Below, piece after piece: positions 58,826-64,000 of a stretch of 64,000 nucleotides of DNA (within the stretch, counting starts at the first letter, position 1; every line of letters starts with the position of its first letter). The position numbers were made by a program, and so were the translations under genes. The notes under the pieces were generated by a model. The model made no database searches, had not been told where the DNA came from, and saw only the letters and a list, made by a program, of their open reading frames with translations. The DNA comes from CAYJBH01 sp964369965 (GTDB lineage: Bacteria; Bacillota; Clostridia; Oscillospirales; Ruminococcaceae). The DNA lies in contig CAYJGF010000008.1 in NCBI GenBank assembly GCA_964369965.1, forward strand, positions 37,735 through 101,734, read 5' to 3'.

Positions 58826-59205
58826 ATATTAAGGTCTTTCCTTTCGGCTTTTATTTTTTCGTCCTTTTCATGTAAAAGTTCATAGTCATCCAGTGCTTTT
58901 TTTTGAATAATTTCCTTAAGGCGGTTGTTGGTCTGGGAGAGGCGAATTGTTAAAAAAAACTGGTGCATTAAAAGGGCGAACAGTATCACCAAAAAGACGA
59001 AGTTTATCGGTGATTCAACCCCTATGCGCTCCGATAGCCAGATAGCAATATCGGGGAAAATACCGAGAATAAGTATCGCAAGGGAGAAGAGCAACCAAAA
59101 AATTGAATCCTCAATCTGCACCTTAGAACGCCGTATTTTAAATAGAATGTATCCGGTAGTCAACACCGAACCTATCAGGAGCATGGCTATAATAAATGGG
59201 CTCAT
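58822..59205 (-). CDS. DUF2304 membrane protein
   Basis: 127 residues with three helices and a C-terminal coiled-coil-like tail (NNRLKEIIQKKALDDYELLHE). DUF2304 proteins regularly pair with dolichyl-phosphate-mannose-synthase-like GT2 enzymes, as here. Overlaps the GT2 gene by 4 bp. Exact role unknown. Confidence 0.85.
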   Translation of the reverse strand: MSPFIIAMLLIGSVLTTGYILFKIRRSKVQIEDSIFWLLFSLAILILGIFPDIAIWLSERIGVESPINFVFLVILFALLMHQFFLTIRLSQTNNRLKEIIQKKALDDYELLHEKDEKIKAERKDLNI

Positions 59206-59897
59206 CTGTTAATACCTCGTCTAAACCACTGGATAAAAAAGATGGATACAAAGGTCGTGACGGTGTATCCGATACCGTTAAAAATATTGAGATAGCTCAC
59301 ACCGGCTTTGCGCTCCTGCATCTCAATCTGCACCTCCTTTAAAACCGCCTTGTTGCGCAAAAGATGTGCTATCGTGTCCGGCTCGGGGTGACAGTTGATA
59401 TTTTTTGCGAGTATATCTATCATGCGGCGGTTAAACAGTCGCATTCCGCTGGTCGGGTCGGTGAGCTTTTTTCCGGTGGTCAAAAATATTGCGAGCGTTA
59501 TCAGCCGAGAACCGAACATTCTCGCGGTGAAAGGCTTTCTTTTATCGACAAAACGTGAACCGACCGTGATATCCGCGCCGGTCTTTTGCGCCGTCTCATA
59601 TAACTCCTTAACATATTTTGCCGGATGCTGACCGTCCGCATCAAACTGGATTACATAGTCGTAGCCGCTCTGATAGGCGAACATCATGCCGGTCTGAAAT
59701 GCGCCGCCAAGCCCGAGATTTGAGGAGTGGGTAAGGCATCGATAGCCATTGAGTCGGCAGATTTTCAATGTATCGTCGGTCGAGCCGTCGTTGATAACAA
59801 CAGCGTCCCAGTCGGGGCAATGCTGTGCTATGTCCGACATGGTACACACAATTGAGTCCTGCTCATCATGCGCCGGTATTATCATAAGTTTTTTCAT
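59202..59897 (-). CDS. Glycosyltransferase family 2 (polyprenyl-phosphate sugar synthase-like)
   Basis: 231 residues, GT-A fold. Nucleotide-sugar site VVINDGSTDDT and metal site IQFDADGQHPAKY are present, then VGSRFVDKR and LTDPTSGMRLFNRRM as in DPM1-like enzymes; a C-terminal hydrophobic stretch (GYTVTTFVSIFFIQW) suggests membrane contact. It may make the polyprenyl-phosphate sugar used by the GT-C proteins elsewhere in the window (inference). Confidence 0.88.
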   Translation of the reverse strand: MKKLMIIPAHDEQDSIVCTMSDIAQHCPDWDAVVINDGSTDDTLKICRLNGYRCLTHSSNLGLGGAFQTGMMFAYQSGYDYVIQFDADGQHPAKYVKELYETAQKTGADITVGSRFVDKRKPFTARMFGSRLITLAIFLTTGKKLTDPTSGMRLFNRRMIDILAKNINCHPEPDTIAHLLRNKAVLKEVQIEMQERKAGVSYLNIFNGIGYTVTTFVSIFFIQWFRRGINR

Positions 59898-59953
59898 TTA
59901 TTATTCCTTGTTGTCGTCGTGGGGACATGTTACGTGTCCCGACCGAGTTGTTT

Positions 59954-61093
59954 TTACATAAAACAGTCTCGCAACCGCTCTGCACTCTGCCTCCACCCAC
60001 TGTTATCACGCAGGTTTTGCATCGTATCCGGATGTGGGTTTTGCTCCTTTGCAAGGGCGCACCGCAGGGCGGTTTTTATGCTGTCCTTGTCGCCGGTTTG
60101 CATTATTATGCCGTCTCGCTCGTCTATCGTTTCGCCGAAAACCTCAAAAACACCACCGCAACTTTTTGTGGTAATGACAAAGCACCGACAGAGCACCGCC
60201 TCCAAAAGGGTGGTGGAAAAACCCTCCGATACGGTCGGCAGGCAAAATATCTGCGAGACTTTCATCAGCGATATACACTCATCATGTGAGAGACGACCGC
60301 TCAGCACGATATTTTTATACCGATACTCCTTTAATGTGGGGAGCATCGAGCCATCCCCTGCCATGATAAGGCGCGCGTTCGGATATTCGCCCTTTAGCTC
60401 GTCGAATGCCTCGGCAAGTTGTAAAACACCTTTTTCCGGTATCATTCGACCGACATAACAGATTATACGATGAGTAGTATCCACCCCAAAATCTTGCAAC
60501 AAAAACAAGCCCTTTTCTATGCCGTCCACCTCGTTTGGGTCGACGGCGTTCGGTATAACCCCCTCTGCCTTAATCCCGAAATGAGACAGCCATTCGGCGC
60601 TGTGACTTGACACCGCATAAAATCTATCGCAATAACTGCGGACAAGTCGACATACCATATGCTCATACCACCGCAAAATAATGTCCGGCAATACTTTCCC
60701 AAACGAAAGGTGCGCGGAACCATGTTCAATGACGATGGCTAAAAGCCGTCTTTTTTTTGCAAATCGAGCGGCGAATAGCGATAAGGGATAAAACCTTGTG
60801 TTTATAACCACTCGGCACTCGTCGTCGGGCAGATATTTTTTTAAAAGTTGCGATGATGCGGCGAACGGTTTTATCACCGGCAATCTCCCCCCCATAAACT
60901 GAAATGACGGCAGTCGCAAAATTTCAAATCCAAACTCGCTTTGTTCATAGGTTGGCAGAGAATCTATCGCACTGGTGACAACCAACACCTTATCGCCGGT
61001 TTTGACAAGTTGTTTTGCGAGATTGTGGTTATAATTTTCGACGCCGCCGACGGTGGGAAGATATTGAGCCGTAAAAAGACAGTAGGACGACAA
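59954..61093 (-). CDS. Glycosyltransferase family 4
   Basis: 379 residues, GT-B fold. N-terminal acceptor part with TAQYLPTVGGVENYNHNLA; C-terminal donor part with ICYVGRMIPEKGVLQLAEAF, LIMAGDGSM and LPTVSEGFSTTLLEAVLCRC (E-x7-E motif). TTG start 8 nt after AAAGGAG; an upstream TTG at 61111 would overlap the ribosome binding site. Part of the envelope-glycan gene group. Confidence 0.9.
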   Translation of the reverse strand: MSSYCLFTAQYLPTVGGVENYNHNLAKQLVKTGDKVLVVTSAIDSLPTYEQSEFGFEILRLPSFQFMGGRLPVIKPFAASSQLLKKYLPDDECRVVINTRFYPLSLFAARFAKKRRLLAIVIEHGSAHLSFGKVLPDIILRWYEHMVCRLVRSYCDRFYAVSSHSAEWLSHFGIKAEGVIPNAVDPNEVDGIEKGLFLLQDFGVDTTHRIICYVGRMIPEKGVLQLAEAFDELKGEYPNARLIMAGDGSMLPTLKEYRYKNIVLSGRLSHDECISLMKVSQIFCLPTVSEGFSTTLLEAVLCRCFVITTKSCGGVFEVFGETIDERDGIIMQTGDKDSIKTALRCALAKEQNPHPDTMQNLRDNSGWRQSAERLRDCFM

Positions 61094-61113
61094 TCGGGCG
61101 GCTCCTTTCAAAT

Positions 61114-62196
61114 TTATATCGTAATTGATATACAGTAGAGGTCATCGGTTGTAGGGACAACCTGCCCGTCCACCTCAATTATGGGATATTTCCACTTGTG
61201 CACGTCGATGTATTTCACCTTGCCGATACTGCCGTTGCTCAACAGAACCGATTTGCCGATCATCTCCTCCGGCATTTTTTTGAGGAAAAGCCCGATAAGG
61301 TCAAAGTCAAGATCGGAAAACTTGTCGTTTGCCAGCTGGTCGAGGATCAAAAAAGGGCTGTTTGCGTCTTTATAACACCTTGTGGAAATCATCGCATCAT
61401 AGACATCGGATATGGCGGTTATCTTCGCATAAAGGGGAATGACTTCGCCGGTGAGACCGTCGGGGTAGCCGGTGCCGTTCATCTTTTCATGGTGAGATCG
61501 GGCGATGGTGGCGATCATCGGGTTGATATCGGCACATTCCGATAAGATGTTGTAGGAGTGAATGCTGTGCATCTTAATCTGCTCAAACTCTTCGGGGGTG
61601 AGCTTTCTCGGTGCGTTGAGAATTTCGGCAGGAACCTTTGTCTTGCCTATGTCGTGCAAAAGTCCGCAGATCACAAGCAGATCTATCTCCTCCTCCGGCA
61701 GGTCCATCCATCGGCCCATAAGACCGTTGAGCATAGACACATTGGTGGAGTGGGTGCGCAGATACTCATCCACCTTGTTCTTGCCGTTGATACACTGCAT
61801 GATGGTGGCGGCATCTAACATGGTGACCTTTTCCGACAGGTTGTCGGACAGCTCCATCGCCTTATCGACATCTAAAATATTACTTTCTTTTAAATAGTCG
61901 ATAAGGGTGCCCATCTCCTGTTTGTCGACATCGTAGCCAATGTCCTTTTCAAACTGTTCCTGTCGCAGGCTCGCCGGCACACCTTTGTTGAGCAGTTCAT
62001 AGTAATATTTAGGCTCTACATATATATTTCTGCTTTTGCTCTCATCTCTGCCGGCAAGGCTACGCAACATGCGCTCGTTAATAAACACACCGCCCTTTAT
62101 CATCAATAAAGGGTCACGATATTTAACGTAGATATCACTTTTTGCGACATCTCCGACATTAATGTATTCCACCGCAATCGGCATTAATTCCGGCAT
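61114..62196 (-). CDS. HD-GYP domain phosphodiesterase-like protein
   Basis: 360 residues. N-terminal half unrecognised (a DUF3391-like start), then an HD-GYP domain: CGLLHDIGKTKVP, KMHSIHSYNIL, IARSHHEKMNGTGYPDGL and TAISDVYDAMISTRCY. The HD and GYP residues are intact, so c-di-GMP hydrolysis is expected from the family. No GGDEF gene is near. The C-terminal segment DGQVVPTT is encoded by a REP element. ATG behind AGGGGG. Confidence 0.88.
   Translation of the reverse strand: MPELMPIAVEYINVGDVAKSDIYVKYRDPLLMIKGGVFINERMLRSLAGRDESKSRNIYVEPKYYYELLNKGVPASLRQEQFEKDIGYDVDKQEMGTLIDYLKESNILDVDKAMELSDNLSEKVTMLDAATIMQCINGKNKVDEYLRTHSTNVSMLNGLMGRWMDLPEEEIDLLVICGLLHDIGKTKVPAEILNAPRKLTPEEFEQIKMHSIHSYNILSECADINPMIATIARSHHEKMNGTGYPDGLTGEVIPLYAKITAISDVYDAMISTRCYKDANSPFLILDQLANDKFSDLDFDLIGLFLKKMPEEMIGKSVLLSNGSIGKVKYIDVHKWKYPIIEVDGQVVPTTDDLYCISITI
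61149..61174. repeat. REP element inside the HD-GYP gene
   Basis: TTGTAGGGACAACC-TG-CCCGTCCACC, read in frame on the minus strand as VDGQVVPT close to the C terminus. Confidence 0.75.
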
Positions 62197-62305
62197 AAAT
62201 GCCCCCTTGATTTTTTTAGCATTTTATACTTAAAATAATTATACAGTATTTTTGTGGAAAAATCAATGTTTTGCGTGATTGAAATTTTAAAAGTTATAAA
62301 ATTGC

Positions 62306-62334
62306 TTTACAACATTGTCGAAATTTGATAGAAT
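62306..62334 (+). promoter_or_regulatory. Promoter of the DUF1846 gene
   Basis: TTTACA (62306-62311), 17-bp spacer, TAGAAT (62329-62334), 36 bp before the start codon. Confidence 0.7.
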
Positions 62335-62369
62335 AAAATTTATTAAGGAATTAAGGAAAGGAATGCAAC

Positions 62370-63854
62370 ATGTATGCGTTTGACGGCGAGCTGTATAAAA
62401 AATTGCAAAAGGAACAAATTCAAAAACGAATTAAAAACTTTGACGGGAAATTATATCTTGAATTTGGCGGCAAGCTGTTCGATGACTACCATGCGGCAAG
62501 GGTTCTGCCCGGCTTTTCCAAAAGTAGCAAGATAGAGCTTTTGCGCTCGATGGCGTCCGATACCGAGATAATCTTCTGCGTCAATGCCGGCGATATTGAA
62601 AAGACAAAGGTGCGCGCCGACCTCGGAATATCCTACGCTATGGATGTTTTGCGCCTTATCGATGACATAACCGCTATAGGTCTGCCGGTCACCGGCGTTG
62701 TTATCACCCGTTTCACCGGGCAGAGCGCCGCGGAGCTTTTTCGCCAGAAGTTAGAAAATTACGGCGTGCCGACCTACCTGCACTATCCGATAGAGGGGTA
62801 TCCGACCGACATAGACTTTATCTGCTCAAATGAGGGATTCGGTCGCAACGATTATATAAAAACCACAAAACCGCTAGTGGTCATCACCGCCCCCGGTCCC
62901 GGCAGTGGGAAGCTCGCGACCTGCCTGTCCCAAATTTATGCCGACAAGTTGCGCGGTGTGCGCAGTGGATATGCGAAGTTTGAGACGTTCCCCGTCTTTA
63001 ACCTGTCGCTTAACCATCCGGTCAACTTAGCGTATGAGGCGGCGACCGCCGACCTTGCAGATATCAACATGATAGACCCCTTTCACCTTGAAAAATACAG
63101 TGAGAGCACCGTCAACTACAACCGTGATATTGAGGCGTTCCCCATTGTCAAGGCGGTCTTAGACCACATCACCCATGAGGGGGACATGTATTCCTCGCCG
63201 ACCGACATGGGGGTTAACATGGCAGGGTATGCAATCGCGGACGATGTGCGTGTGCGCGAGGCGGCGACGCAGGAGATAATCAGGCGATACTATAAATGCC
63301 GTTGTGACCGCAAACAGGGTAGGGTCACAGAGGAGGAGTTTGGCAAGATAAAACGAATTATCAGCGCAATGAAAATACAGCCGGAAATTGATCGAAAGGT
63401 GGTGCTCCCTGCCTTAAAGCGTGCCAAAGAGACCGACAACCTTGCCGCCGCTATAGAGCTTTCAAACGGCATTATTGTAACCGGCAAGGATTCCAACCTT
63501 ATGACCGCCACCTCGGCTTGTATTCTTAACGCGATAAAAGAGCTTGCCGGACTGTATTCCGACGAGCTGTTGATACCACCGACCATCTTAGAGCCTATAT
63601 TAAAGTTGAAACTCAACATGCTCAGCTCACGCGGCTCGATATTAAAGTTGGACGACGTTTTAACCGCGCTCTCCATCGCCGCCGCCACCAACCGTGACGC
63701 CGAAAAAGCATTGTCAGGGCTGCCAAAACTCGCCGACTGTGAGATGCACACCACCGCAATGCTGCGCAGTGGCGACGAAAGTATAGTGCGCCGCCTGAAT
63801 ATAAGGCTAACCAGCGAGCCGGAATTTCCATCCAAGGATTTGTTTTTTAATTGA
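62370..63854 (+). CDS. DUF1846 family protein
   Basis: 494-residue soluble protein found in many Bacillota, with P-loop-like ITAPGPGSGKLATCLSQIY near residue 175. Other family stretches: YLEFGGKLFDDYHAARVLPG, VITRFTGQSAAELFR, HYPIEGYPTDIDFICSNEGF and NHPVNLAYEAATADL. No established activity. ATG behind GGAAAGGAATG. Single-gene unit with its own promoter. Confidence 0.93.
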   Translation: MYAFDGELYKKLQKEQIQKRIKNFDGKLYLEFGGKLFDDYHAARVLPGFSKSSKIELLRSMASDTEIIFCVNAGDIEKTKVRADLGISYAMDVLRLIDDITAIGLPVTGVVITRFTGQSAAELFRQKLENYGVPTYLHYPIEGYPTDIDFICSNEGFGRNDYIKTTKPLVVITAPGPGSGKLATCLSQIYADKLRGVRSGYAKFETFPVFNLSLNHPVNLAYEAATADLADINMIDPFHLEKYSESTVNYNRDIEAFPIVKAVLDHITHEGDMYSSPTDMGVNMAGYAIADDVRVREAATQEIIRRYYKCRCDRKQGRVTEEEFGKIKRIISAMKIQPEIDRKVVLPALKRAKETDNLAAAIELSNGIIVTGKDSNLMTATSACILNAIKELAGLYSDELLIPPTILEPILKLKLNMLSSRGSILKLDDVLTALSIAAATNRDAEKALSGLPKLADCEMHTTAMLRSGDESIVRRLNIRLTSEPEFPSKDLFFN

Positions 63855-63917
63855 ATTTTGTAAATTCACACTTTGTCATATTGCATAAAAATCATAATTT
63901 CTACCTTATGGCGAGGG

Positions 63918-63946
63918 TGTAGGGACAACCCTATGCGGTTGTCCGC
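63918..63946. repeat. REP element downstream of the DUF1846 gene
   Basis: TGTAGGGACAACC-CTATGC-GGTTGTCCGC. The rest of the last 146 bp shows no gene. Confidence 0.75.
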
Positions 63947-64000
63947 AGAGTGTCAAAAAACCTGTAAATCCCTTAAAATGTCAAATTCGGTGACATGCGC

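Overview
The window is a chromosomal segment of an anaerobic, low-to-mid GC member of the Bacillota, most likely class Clostridia near the Oscillospiraceae/Ruminococcaceae. The evidence is the gene complement: EF-P followed by a CD1247-type zinc-ribbon protein, ylxM-ffh-rpsP-khpA-rimM-trmD, murI-DUF1934-argS, a flavodiiron protein with a short rubredoxin, DUF1846 and DUF4830 proteins, and AAAGGAG-type ribosome binding sites. No rRNA, tRNA, CRISPR array or prophage was seen. The taxonomic placement is inferred from gene content only.

Layout. 1-4.5 kb (minus strand): glycogen phosphorylase (cut by the window edge), malQ, a TrpB2-type tryptophan synthase beta chain behind a complete Trp attenuator, and a PHP phosphatase. 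4.5-11.6 kb (minus): two tandem receptor Ser/Thr kinases with near-identical cytoplasmic halves but different extracytoplasmic sensors (one is a whole solute-binding protein), a 389-bp gap holding a fully paired DNA cloverleaf, and the KtrA/KtrB potassium system. 11.7-21.9 kb: a GT-C-like membrane protein, a D-2-hydroxyacid dehydrogenase, an 806-bp repeat nest, then a plus-strand operon (solute-binding lipoprotein, GT-C-like protein, CCA-adding enzyme, YdcF). 21.9-28.9 kb (plus): the SRP/ribosome-maturation operon running into mreC-mreD-pbp2. 29-36.5 kb (minus): a MacAB-like efflux system with a LarA homologue and a SEC-C protein, then flavodiiron protein and rubredoxin. 36.6-43.8 kb: efp, CD1247-type protein, AI-2E transporter, sulfatase, degV, potassium channel, proC. 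43.8-51.4 kb (minus): an orphan response regulator, lipoprotein, argS, DUF1934, murI, ddl, SGNH hydrolase. 51.4-62.2 kb (mostly minus): envelope genes (YesL, flippase, carbohydrate biosynthesis protein, GT2, GT4), coaX, an HD-GYP protein and a REP-associated tyrosine transposase (RAYT). 62.4-63.9 kb: a DUF1846 gene.

Intergenic DNA carries two dense repeat families. The first is a REP/REPIN-like family beginning GTAGGG(G), with variable short palindromes. The likely mobiliser, the RAYT at 55874-56371, has two of these palindromes translated in frame inside its own coding sequence. Other copies supply stop codons or C-terminal residues to neighbouring genes. The second is a MITE-like family ending in tracts of the CATTCACCATTAGCC kind, which repeatedly sit directly behind stop codons and once form the start of a truncated acetyltransferase.

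The strongest candidates for undescribed biology are the kinase/solute-binding-protein receptor with its sister kinase, the cloverleaf element beside it, the WW-codon attenuator in front of trpB2, and the RAYT/REP system that has colonised coding sequence.
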